From Bacteroidota bacterium (lineage in GTDB: Bacteria; Bacteroidota; Bacteroidia; Chitinophagales; Chitinophagaceae), in contig CANETM010000030.1 of assembly GCA_947441205.1 (NCBI GenBank), forward strand, positions 1 to 11,394: a stretch of DNA of 11,394 bases, read 5' to 3'. The number at the start of each line of letters is the position of its first letter. The stretch's first letter is position 1. The translations under genes and the position numbers were made by a program. This document shows positions 1-6,570 of the stretch, piece by piece. The notes under the pieces were generated by a model. That model made no database searches. It was not told the origin of the DNA and worked only from the letters and a program-made list of their open reading frames with translations.

Positions 1-551
1 CCATGTACAAAAGAGCTCAAATGGGTTTAGGTTATTTACCACAGGAAGCAAGTGTATTTAGAAAATTGTCAGTGGAAGATAACATTATGGCTATTTTAGA
101 AATGACAAAATTAACAAAGGGTGAGCGTGAGCATAAATTAGGATCTCTTTTAGATGAATTTAATTTACATCATGTGCGACATAATAATGGTGATAGTTTA
201 AGTGGGGGTGAGCGCAGAAGAACTGAAATTGCGCGCGCATTAGCCGTAGATCCAAAATTTATTTTATTAGATGAACCCTTTGCTGGCGTGGATCCTATCG
301 CAGTTGAAGATATTCAATCAGTGGTGGCTAGATTAAAATTAAAAGACATTGGTATTTTAATTACCGACCATAATGTTAATGAAACATTGTCTATTTGTGA
401 CAATGCTTATTTATTGATTGAAGGAAAAATATTTAAACATGGCACTGCCGAAGAATTAGCAAATGATGAACAAGTGAGACGTTTATATTTGGGAACCAAT
501 TTCGAATTAAAACGCAAGGATTGGATTATTGAAATGGGACAAAAAAGTTAA
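1..551 (+). CDS. lptB: LPS export ABC transporter ATP-binding protein LptB (5' truncated by window edge)
   Basis: This is the ATPase that powers the Lpt machine, which extracts lipopolysaccharide from the inner membrane and pushes it towards the outer membrane; it acts on the cytoplasmic face with LptF and LptG. The visible 182 residues, numbered from the first in-window Met (base 3), hold the Q-loop region YLPQEAS (11-17), the ABC signature LSGGERRR (66-73), Walker B ILLDEP (87-92), a D-loop GVDP and the switch His in TDH (123). YLPQEAS, the Arg-rich stretch after the signature and the C-terminal YLGTNFELKRK are typical of LptB rather than of general ABC ATPases. The Walker A motif is missing only because the gene begins upstream: LptB is usually about 240 residues, so roughly 60-75 lie outside the window. 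The Met at base 3 is therefore internal. The GH3 gene follows 35 bases after the stop. Confidence 0.93.
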   Translation, partial: MYKRAQMGLGYLPQEASVFRKLSVEDNIMAILEMTKLTKGEREHKLGSLLDEFNLHHVRHNNGDSLSGGERRRTEIARALAVDPKFILLDEPFAGVDPIAVEDIQSVVARLKLKDIGILITDHNVNETLSICDNAYLLIEGKIFKHGTAEELANDEQVRRLYLGTNFELKRKDWIIEMGQKS

Positions 552-559
552 TTATTTAA

Positions 560-584
560 GCGTATAGCTTATATTGTGATACGC
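560..584. repeat. Short inverted repeat just before the GH3 gene
   Basis: GCGTAT (560-565) and ATACGC (579-584) are perfect reverse complements separated by 13 bases. They fill most of the 35-base gap between lptB and the GH3-family start at 587. A transcript could fold a 6-bp stem ending two bases before the start codon. There is no T-run, so it does not look like a terminator. It could affect translation of the downstream gene or processing between the genes, or it may be chance. Confidence 0.3.
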
Positions 585-586
585 CT

Positions 587-2101
587 ATGAAGATTTTTAG
601 CCCTGCATTATCAAGACTCGCTCGACTTCGCTATTGGCGAATTGAACACTGGCTAGCTTCACCGGAAGCGGCTCAACGTGAAGTACTTCAAGATTTAATT
701 ACACACGGACAATACACTCAGTTTGGGCGTAAATACCAATTTGCGGATACTTTTAGTATCAGAAAATTTAAGGAAACAGTACCCATTCATGAGTATGAGG
801 ACTTAAAGCCCTATATAGATCAAATCATGGCGGGCGAAGAATCGGTATTGTGGAATACGCCCGTTGAATGGTTTGCAAAAAGTAGTGGCACAACCAACGA
901 TAAAAGTAAGTTCATACCAATCACCAAGGAAAGCATTCAAGACAATCACTTCCAAGGCGCTAAAGACGTTTTGACTATTTATTATAATGCCTTACCTGAT
1001 AGTGATTTGTTAACAGGAAAGGGATTAGTGATTGGAGGAAGCCATCAAGTACATCCCATTAAAGATGATATACAGTATGGCGATTTAAGTGCAGTGTTAT
1101 TACAAAATTCTCCATTTTGGGCCAACTTGATACGAACACCTGAGCTTTCCATTGCACTCATGGATGAGTGGGAAGAAAAAATTGAAAGTCTTGCACAAAG
1201 TACGATCAATGAAGATGTAAGTTCCATTGCGGGTGTACCCACTTGGACACTGGTGTTATTAAAAAGAATTTTAGAAATTTCGGGCAAAAAAAATATCAAA
1301 GAAGTTTGGCCAAATTTTGAATTATACATTCATGGAGGCGTTTCATTTACACCTTATAAAGAACAGTTTAAAAAAATCATTGGACCTAATTGTAATTATA
1401 TTGAAATATACAATGCGAGTGAAGGATTTTTTGCAGCACAGGATCGTGTCAAGGAGGAGGGTATGTTATTGTATTTAAATCATGGGATTTTTTATGAATT
1501 TATGCCATCGGAGGAATATGGAAAACCAGTTCCTAAAACAATTGGATTAAATAAAGTAGAATTAGGAAAAAACTATGCAATTGTTATAAGTACCAATGGA
1601 GGGTTATGGCGTTACTTGGTAGGTGACACGATTCAATTTACAAGTCTTACTCCTTTTAGAATTAAAGTATCGGGTAGATTAAAACAATATATCAATGCCT
1701 TTGGGGAAGAAGTAATTGCTGATAACACGGATCAGGCTTTAAGTAAAACTTGTATGGAGTTTGGCGTTAATTTAAGAGAATATACAGCAGCACCTATATA
1801 TATGTCCGACAAGGGTGCTGGGGCTCATGAGTGGCTAATTGAGTTTGATGAGAATCCAAAAGACATGAATGCCTTTACGATTTCATTAGATAAAAATTTA
1901 CAAGCACTTAATAGTGACTATGAAGCAAAGAGGCATAAAAGTATTGCATTAGATATGCCCATTATTACTGCTGTAAAAAAAGGATGCTTTCATGAATGGT
2001 TAAAACAAAAAGGTAAATTAGGTGGTCAACATAAAGTACCTCGATTGTCCAATGAACGCAAGCTATTAGAAGAAGTAAAACATATTCACCTTGAATCATA
2101 A
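587..2101 (+). CDS. GH3-family acyl-adenylate-forming protein
   Basis: This 504-residue protein belongs to the GH3 family, the relatives of the plant enzymes that link auxin or jasmonate to amino acids through an acyl-adenylate. The three nucleotide-binding motifs are visible: the phosphate loop SSGTTNDKSKFIP (99-111), the YNASEG motif (275-280; the family has Y-x-A-S-E) and RYLVGD (342-347). The length is a little below that of plant GH3 enzymes (about 570-610) and typical of Bacteroidota members. It is probably cytoplasmic; I see no signal peptide or membrane segment. What the bacterial enzymes conjugate is not known to me, so a carboxylic acid-amino acid ligase role is only inferred from the fold. 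The ATG at 587 is preceded by a small inverted repeat and no Shine-Dalgarno sequence. A small membrane-protein gene starts 3 bases after the stop, and fabG follows, suggesting one transcript and possibly a link to acyl metabolism. Confidence 0.88.
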   Translation: MKIFSPALSRLARLRYWRIEHWLASPEAAQREVLQDLITHGQYTQFGRKYQFADTFSIRKFKETVPIHEYEDLKPYIDQIMAGEESVLWNTPVEWFAKSSGTTNDKSKFIPITKESIQDNHFQGAKDVLTIYYNALPDSDLLTGKGLVIGGSHQVHPIKDDIQYGDLSAVLLQNSPFWANLIRTPELSIALMDEWEEKIESLAQSTINEDVSSIAGVPTWTLVLLKRILEISGKKNIKEVWPNFELYIHGGVSFTPYKEQFKKIIGPNCNYIEIYNASEGFFAAQDRVKEEGMLLYLNHGIFYEFMPSEEYGKPVPKTIGLNKVELGKNYAIVISTNGGLWRYLVGDTIQFTSLTPFRIKVSGRLKQYINAFGEEVIADNTDQALSKTCMEFGVNLREYTAAPIYMSDKGAGAHEWLIEFDENPKDMNAFTISLDKNLQALNSDYEAKRHKSIALDMPIITAVKKGCFHEWLKQKGKLGGQHKVPRLSNERKLLEEVKHIHLES

Positions 2102-2104
2102 AAA

Positions 2105-2311
2105 ATGATAGAAGTATTAGGATGGACTGCAACAGCAGTGGTAGTGGGATCTTTTGGAATACAGGATGTTAAAAAGTTAAGAATTATCAATAGTACTGGT
2201 AGCATTCTTTGGATCATTTATGGTTTTTTAAAACAGGATAATCCTATTATCTTTGTTAATATTAGTATTATATTAATGCATACCTATTGGTATATTAAAA
2301 ATAGAAAATAA
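2105..2311 (+). CDS. Small three-helix membrane protein, YgjV/SemiSWEET-like
   Basis: This 68-residue protein is almost entirely made of three hydrophobic segments, at about residues 4-19, 27-43 and 47-64, with basic residues in the first connecting loop (DVKKLR, 21-26) and at the C-terminus (KNRK). The pattern of a K-x-L-R loop, then N-S-T-G and a Trp-containing helix, then an Asn early in the third helix (N52) resembles the repeat unit of the YgjV and SWEET/SemiSWEET (PQ-loop) families, in which three-helix units dimerise. I see no classic PQ dipeptide, so a sugar-transport role is not supported. The gene is real on context: it starts 3 bases after the GH3 stop, and its TAA overlaps the fabG ATG by one base (TAATG), which suggests translational coupling. 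It may help move or sense a small molecule linked to the neighbouring acyl enzymes, but that is speculation. Confidence 0.75.
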   Translation: MIEVLGWTATAVVVGSFGIQDVKKLRIINSTGSILWIIYGFLKQDNPIIFVNISIILMHTYWYIKNRK

Positions 2312-3066
2312 TGAAATTATTAGCAGGAAAAGTAGCTATCGTAACGGGTGCAGCTCGAGGAATTGGTGCAGCGATTGCTTTAAAATTAGCGGAACAAGGA
2401 GCAGATATTGCATTTACATATGTTAGTGAAAGTAGTGCAGAAAAAGCAAATAGTTTGGTTGCTGAAATTGAAAAGCTGGGTGTAAAAGCAAAAGCATACA
2501 AAGCAAATGCAGGTGATTTCGCAGCTTGTGAAACATTGGTAAATGATGTAGTTGCTACTTTTGGTACTGTCGATATTTGCGTAAACAACGCCGGTATATC
2601 AAAAGACAATTTATTATTACGTATGACTCCTGAACAATGGGACGATGTAATGGAAACAAACTTAAAAAGTGTGTTTAATATGACCAAGCAGGTGATACGT
2701 CCAATGATGAAAGCAAGAAGCGGAACAATTATTAACATGAGCTCCATTATTGGTATACGTGGCAATGCTGGTCAAAGTAGTTATGCAGCTAGTAAGGCGG
2801 GTATAATTGGTTTTACAAAATCTATTGCTGCTGAAATAGGCAGTAGAAATATTCGTTGCAATGCTATTGCTCCTGGATTTATTGAAACCGATATGACACA
2901 TTATTTAAATGAAGGAGAAGCGGGTAAATCGTTTTTAGAAAAGATTCCATTAGGTCGTTTTGGAAAAGCAGAAGAAATTGCGAACACCACTTTATTTTTA
3001 GCAAGCGATTTAAGTAGTTATATCACTGGACAAGTAATTAGTGCTTGCGGTGGTTTAAATATATAA
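2311..3066 (+). CDS. fabG: 3-oxoacyl-[acyl-carrier-protein] reductase FabG
   Basis: This is a 251-residue short-chain dehydrogenase/reductase, predicted to carry out the NADPH-dependent reduction of 3-oxoacyl-ACP to 3-hydroxyacyl-ACP in fatty-acid elongation in the cytoplasm. Visible features are the Rossmann nucleotide loop TGAARGIG (12-19), NNAG (92-95), the active-site Asn in TNLKS (N117), the catalytic triad Ser145, Tyr158 and Lys162 in SYAASKAG, and the NAIAPGFIETDM stretch after the active site (184-195). Length and motif spacing match FabG closely. Other SDR enzymes can look alike, but GNAGQ-x2-YAASKAGIIGFTKS is the usual FabG form. The ATG overlaps the stop of the upstream membrane-protein gene (TAATG), so the two are probably translated in a coupled way. 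A strong palindromic terminator lies about 35 bases past the stop. Confidence 0.93.
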   Translation: MKLLAGKVAIVTGAARGIGAAIALKLAEQGADIAFTYVSESSAEKANSLVAEIEKLGVKAKAYKANAGDFAACETLVNDVVATFGTVDICVNNAGISKDNLLLRMTPEQWDDVMETNLKSVFNMTKQVIRPMMKARSGTIINMSSIIGIRGNAGQSSYAASKAGIIGFTKSIAAEIGSRNIRCNAIAPGFIETDMTHYLNEGEAGKSFLEKIPLGRFGKAEEIANTTLFLASDLSSYITGQVISACGGLNI

Positions 3067-3099
3067 CAGCGCCATTTTTATTTTACAAATCCATCTACA

Positions 3100-3131
3100 A
3101 AAAAAGGACCCAAAATTTTGGGTCCTTTTTT
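3100..3131. terminator. Bidirectional intrinsic terminator between fabG and adk
   Basis: This 32-base sequence is a perfect palindrome: a run of A, then GGACCCAAAA, then its exact complement TTTTGGGTCC followed by a run of T. It reads identically on both strands, so each direction has a GC-containing stem followed by a T-run. It sits between the convergent ends of fabG (stop at 3066) and adk (stop at 3165 on the minus strand), as expected for a shared two-way terminator. Confidence 0.93.
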
Positions 3132-3164
3132 ATATTAAATTTTAGCGTGAATTAACTGTGCCGG

Positions 3165-3740
3165 CTAAATTCTTGCATCAATTTCTTTTTTCAAATCAGC
3201 ATAAATACTTTCTACAGTTCCCTCTCCTTTTACATTAACTACTTTATTAAATTGTGCATAGTAAGTAGCAACGGCGGTCGTTTTATCATGATACTCTTGA
3301 ATTCTCGCTCTAATAATTGTTTCATTCGTATCGTCACTTCTACCCGAAGTAGCTCCTCTTCCTAATAATCTTTTTACCAATTCCTCTTCAGATACTTCTA
3401 ATGCAAGTACTACATTAATTTCGGTACCTTTTTGTTGTAACAATGCATCTAATGCAATACACTGTGCGGTGGTACGCGGAAATCCATCAAATAAAAAACC
3501 TTTTGCTTCAGGATGTGCATTCATAAAATTATCAACCATGCCTATCACCACCTCATCCGGGACCAACTGCCCTGCGTCCATAAAAGTTTTAGCCTTTAAT
3601 CCCAATGGAGTTGAATTGGTAATTTCTGATCTTAATAAATTGCCCGTTGATAAATGCTGCAGTCCATTGGCGGCAATAATATTTTCACTTTGGGTTCCTT
3701 TGCCGCTTCCTGGAGGGCCAAATAAGATTAAATTAAACAT
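3165..3740 (-). CDS. adk: Adenylate kinase (short-LID form)
   Basis: Adenylate kinase interconverts ATP plus AMP and two ADP in the cytoplasm and sets the adenylate energy balance. The 191-residue product has the P-loop GPPGSGKGT (8-16), the AMP-binding helix STGNLLRSEI (31-40), the FDGFPRT motif (84-90) and the LID-region arginines in GRGATSGRSDD (127-137). At 191 residues it is the short form: the LID is a short loop without the extra inserted domain, or the four-Cys zinc site, of the approximately 214-residue enzymes. This is common in Bacteroidota. The start is fixed by the P-loop, which begins at residue 8. It is convergent with fabG and divergent from msrB. A -7-like box (TATCTTTG on the minus strand) lies just upstream of the start. 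Confidence 0.96.
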   Translation of the reverse strand: MFNLILFGPPGSGKGTQSENIIAANGLQHLSTGNLLRSEITNSTPLGLKAKTFMDAGQLVPDEVVIGMVDNFMNAHPEAKGFLFDGFPRTTAQCIALDALLQQKGTEINVVLALEVSEEELVKRLLGRGATSGRSDDTNETIIRARIQEYHDKTTAVATYYAQFNKVVNVKGEGTVESIYADLKKEIDARI

Positions 3741-3756
3741 AGTGAGGAGTTGGATT

Positions 3757-3764
3757 CAAAGATA
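3757..3764 (-). promoter_or_regulatory. Candidate adk promoter, -7 box TATCTTTG
   Basis: Read on the minus strand, this is TATCTTTG, an exact match to the Bacteroidota -7 consensus TAnnTTTG. It lies 16 bases upstream of the adk start codon, implying a leader of only about 10 bases. I do not see a good TTG/TTTG element 19-21 bases further upstream, so support comes from the -7 match and its position. Confidence 0.45.
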
Positions 3765-3789
3765 CTGAACTCACTTAAATTTATATTGA

Positions 3790-3831
3790 AACAAGTAAAC
3801 AAAATCTGAACAATTATACTGAATACTTGTT
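3790..3831. repeat. 8-bp inverted repeat in the adk/msrB divergent region
   Basis: AACAAGTA (3790-3797) and TACTTGTT (3824-3831) are perfect reverse complements with 26 bases between them. The right arm ends two bases before the msrB -7 box, and the left arm lies 25 bases from the adk -7 box on the opposite side. The placement between two divergent genes would suit a regulator binding two half-sites, but no cognate regulator is in the window. Confidence 0.4.
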
Positions 3832-3833
3832 AG

Positions 3834-3841
3834 TATTTTTG
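3834..3841 (+). promoter_or_regulatory. Predicted msrB promoter, -7 box TATTTTTG
   Basis: TATTTTTG matches the Bacteroidota -7 consensus TAnnTTTG and sits inside a 14-base string, TTAGTATTTTTGTA, found identically at the promoter of the OmpA-type lipoprotein gene (7181-7194). It lies 10 bases before the ATG at 3852, so the leader would be very short, and the second in-frame ATG at 3858 becomes an attractive start. No convincing -33 TTTG is seen at the usual distance. Confidence 0.6.
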
Positions 3842-3851
3842 TAACACAACA

Positions 3852-4367
3852 ATGTTTATGATAAAACTACTTTGTTTATTGACCTTAATCAGTTTTTCGG
3901 CATGTGCACAAAGCCCGACAAAACAAAAAACTAACGCCGTTATGGAAAAGAATAACCCATACTATAACCCCAACAGAAAAGATGCTGTTGTCATTACTGA
4001 TGATGTTTGGAAAAACATTTTAAGTCCCGAAGTATATCAAATTGCAAGACAAAAAGGAACCGAAAGGCCTTTTACCAGTGCCTTTGAAAACAGTAAAGAA
4101 GTGGGCACTTTTCATTGTGCAGCCTGTGGCAATGCTTTATTCAAAAGCACGGCTAAATTTGAAAGTGGTTGTGGATGGCCAAGTTTTTTTGAACCCATCA
4201 CTAAAGACGCGCTTATATACATACCTGACAATACCCATGGAATGCAGCGCACCGAAGTTGAATGCGGTAAGTGTAAGGGGCACTTAGGCCATGTATTTGA
4301 AGATGGGCCCCCTCCTACAGGATTAAGATACTGCATTAATGGGGTCGTCCTCACTATAGAAAAGTGA
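3852..4367 (+). CDS. msrB: Lipoprotein peptide-methionine (R)-S-oxide reductase MsrB
   Basis: MsrB reduces the R form of methionine sulfoxide in oxidised proteins. The 171-residue product has an N-terminal lipoprotein signal (hydrophobic stretch, then FSAC with Cys18), so it is probably lipid-anchored and faces the periplasm. The MsrB domain fills residues about 48-170: zinc ligands in CAAC (89, 92) and CGKC (138, 141), GCGWPSF with Cys107 at the position many MsrBs use as resolving Cys, HGMQR (129-133), GHLGHVF (143-149) and the catalytic Cys161 in RYCIN. No MsrA domain is fused to it. A second in-frame ATG at 3858 would remove only Met-Phe and leave a cleaner signal peptide; the nearby -7 box makes that start plausible. 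A glycosyltransferase gene begins 39 bases downstream with no terminator between, so read-through is possible. Confidence 0.93.
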   Translation: MFMIKLLCLLTLISFSACAQSPTKQKTNAVMEKNNPYYNPNRKDAVVITDDVWKNILSPEVYQIARQKGTERPFTSAFENSKEVGTFHCAACGNALFKSTAKFESGCGWPSFFEPITKDALIYIPDNTHGMQRTEVECGKCKGHLGHVFEDGPPPTGLRYCINGVVLTIEK

Positions 4368-4406
4368 AAAGGTAGTGTTTAAATATATTCATTAATTTAG
4401 TGGGCA

Positions 4407-5504
4407 ATGGAACAAAAGTCGGTTTGTATTGCTCCGCTTGATTGGGGACTAGGTCATGCAACAAGGTGCATTACCTTAATTCGTGCACTTGAATCCCTGC
4501 AATACAAAATATACATTGCCACCGAGGGTAAGCATGAGGCGATTTTAAAAGAAGCTTTTCCAACTGCAACATTTTTGAAATTAAAGGGCTATCGAATTTG
4601 GTATACCAAACAAAGGGCTTTATTAATTCCGGGTATCATTTTACAAATACCAAAAATTATTAGTGCGGTTTTCGGTGAATACAAATGGTTAAAAAAAGCA
4701 GCCAATAAATATCATTTTGATTTAGTTATTTCAGATAATCGATTTGGGGTTTTTCATCAAAAAATAAAAAGTGTTTTCATTACACACCAACTTGAATTAC
4801 AAACTCCATTTAGTTGGAGCACTCGCTTAAATCAACTCATAACATATGGCATTCTTAAAAATTATGCTGCATGCTGGGTTGCTGATATGCAGCCTCCTCA
4901 CAACCTTTCAGGGGTATTAGCAAATCCAAAATATAAACCTAGTATTCCCATTTGGTATATGAATTGTTTGTCACGTTTACATGTAGATCAACCAACTAGT
5001 GAGGAGCAAGAAAAATTAGAAACAAATGAATTTTTAGGAATTGTATCTGGACCAGAGCCACAAAGAACCTTACTTGAAAATATTTTTTGGGAACAGGGAA
5101 ATGATATGGGCGCTCCATTTGTAGTGGTAGCAGGACTTCCGGACAATAAAGACTATCACAAGAAAAGTAAAACGGGTAACTTATATCCACATTTAAATGG
5201 AAAAAGTTTAGCAGAAGAAATTAAACAAGCAAAATATATTATTTGCAGAGGCGGTTATACTACGCTCATGGAACTGATTCCTTTTAATAAAAAATTAATT
5301 TTAGTACCAACGCCTGGACAAACTGAGCAAGAATATTTAGCACAATATTGGCAAGATAAAAATTGGGCCATCACTTTTTCACAAAATGAATTCAATTTAA
5401 AAACGGCAATTGGAAAAGCAAGTCAGTTTAGTTATCAAACACCTCCCTTTATTGAATTTAGTGCTGATGCTTTAGCGCTTGAACTAAAGCGATTATCTTT
5501 ATAA
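4407..5504 (+). CDS. GT-B fold glycosyltransferase, GT28/MurG-like
   Basis: The 365-residue product looks like a GT-B glycosyltransferase related to family 28 (MurG and glycolipid synthases). The N-terminal half carries the glycine-rich loop LDWGLGHATRC (11-21), matching the G-x-G-H-x2-R acceptor-side motif of that group. The C-terminal half has ICRGGYTTLMELIPFNKKLI (279-298), the usual sugar-nucleotide-binding GG-x-T-x4-E element, followed by PTPGQTEQEYLAQYW with its Q-x2-Q/E donor-site motif. No signal peptide or clear membrane helix is seen, though a hydrophobic stretch near residues 71-88 could touch the membrane. Donor and acceptor sugars cannot be told from sequence; a glycolipid or cell-envelope substrate is inferred from family and from the acyltransferase two genes downstream. 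Its stop is one base from the selU start, indicating one transcript. Confidence 0.75.
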   Translation: MEQKSVCIAPLDWGLGHATRCITLIRALESLQYKIYIATEGKHEAILKEAFPTATFLKLKGYRIWYTKQRALLIPGIILQIPKIISAVFGEYKWLKKAANKYHFDLVISDNRFGVFHQKIKSVFITHQLELQTPFSWSTRLNQLITYGILKNYAACWVADMQPPHNLSGVLANPKYKPSIPIWYMNCLSRLHVDQPTSEEQEKLETNEFLGIVSGPEPQRTLLENIFWEQGNDMGAPFVVVAGLPDNKDYHKKSKTGNLYPHLNGKSLAEEIKQAKYIICRGGYTTLMELIPFNKKLILVPTPGQTEQEYLAQYWQDKNWAITFSQNEFNLKTAIGKASQFSYQTPPFIEFSADALALELKRLSL

Positions 5505-5505
5505 T

Positions 5506-6561
5506 ATGGCTATACAAAAAAATACTATTGTAGACTTTATTAATAGCGAACCCAACTATTTATTATTAGATGTAAGAAGTCCTGCCGAATTTGAACACGC
5601 ACATATTCCTGGTGCATATTCTGTTCCTTTATTTGACAACGAACAAAGAGCCATTGTGGGTACGACCTATAAAAAACAAAGCAGGGAAGATGCCATTAAA
5701 ATAGCACTACCCTTTTTTGGAAGCAAAATGAAAGAAATGGTGGAGAGGGTTGAAAAACTAAGTAAGGAATATCAAAAAATACATGCTACCAAACCAGTAA
5801 TTTTTGTGCACTGTTGGAGAGGTGGCATGCGAAGTGCAGCGGTAGCATGGCTATTAGACTTATATGGTTTTAAAGTAATTCAATTACAAGGTGGTTATAA
5901 AGCATATCGCAACTGGGCAATTGATCAATTTACTCAAACATATCAATTAATTGTATTAGGTGGATATACGGGTTCTGGAAAAACAGAAACACTAAAAGCA
6001 TTGGCTGCAAATGGAAAAACATTTATTGATTTAGAGGGTCTTGCAAAACATAAAGGCTCCTCCTTTGGTGCACTTGGTCAAGAAGCACAACCTTCACAAG
6101 AAATGTTTGAAAATTTATTAGCACAAGCATTGTATCAAGAAAATAAAAAGGGGTTCCCCATTTGGTTAGAAGACGAAAGTCAACGAATTGGAACGGTAAT
6201 GATTCCAGGTATTTTGTTCAAACAACTTAGAGCAAGTACCTGCTACTTTTTAAATATTCCTTTTGAAAGCAGATTAGATTTTATTGTAAATAATTATGGC
6301 GGGTTTGATAAGGCTTCATTAATAGATGCAACCAAAAGAATTGAAAAAAGATTAGGAGGATTAGAAACCAAAAATGCAATTCAATATTTGCAGGAAGGGT
6401 CTACAAAACAGGCATTTGAAATTTTATTAAAATACTATGATAAATGGTATGATAAAAATTTAAAGCCAGGTACAGAACCAACGCTAAATTTAATTAAAAT
6501 TGAAGCGAATTTTGTAAATGCACATGTTAATGCTGAATTATTAATGGGCTTCATTAAGTAA
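5506..6561 (+). CDS. selU: tRNA 2-selenouridine synthase (rhodanese plus P-loop ATPase)
   Basis: SelU (MnmH) replaces the sulfur of 2-thiouridine at tRNA wobble position 34 with selenium from selenophosphate, through an S-geranylated intermediate. The 351-residue product shows both parts. The N-terminal rhodanese domain starts with LLLDVRSPAEFEHAHIPGA (19-37) and has the active-site loop HCWRGGMRS (102-110), with Cys103 as the expected catalytic residue. After GGYKAYR comes a P-loop domain with GGYTGSGKT (152-160), LEGLAKHKGSSFG and EDESQRIG. The length is close to the E. coli enzyme (364). The ATG follows the glycosyltransferase stop by one base, and the acyltransferase starts 9 bases after its own stop, so it lies mid-operon. 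The usual partner selD (selenophosphate synthase) is not in this window. Its neighbours do not explain its job. Confidence 0.93.
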   Translation: MAIQKNTIVDFINSEPNYLLLDVRSPAEFEHAHIPGAYSVPLFDNEQRAIVGTTYKKQSREDAIKIALPFFGSKMKEMVERVEKLSKEYQKIHATKPVIFVHCWRGGMRSAAVAWLLDLYGFKVIQLQGGYKAYRNWAIDQFTQTYQLIVLGGYTGSGKTETLKALAANGKTFIDLEGLAKHKGSSFGALGQEAQPSQEMFENLLAQALYQENKKGFPIWLEDESQRIGTVMIPGILFKQLRASTCYFLNIPFESRLDFIVNNYGGFDKASLIDATKRIEKRLGGLETKNAIQYLQEGSTKQAFEILLKYYDKWYDKNLKPGTEPTLNLIKIEANFVNAHVNAELLMGFIK

Positions 6562-6570
6562 CTTTATAGT

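Noticed and set aside
3..5. ATG at base 3 as the start of lptB
   Set aside because: Starting here would remove the Walker A motif that every ABC ATPase needs; the gene clearly begins outside the window.
2295..2765. 156-residue open frame on the minus strand opposite fabG
   Set aside because: It lies entirely opposite a well-supported fabG, its composition (Ala/Ser/Ile-rich, no motifs) is what antisense of an SDR gene gives, and no promoter is visible.
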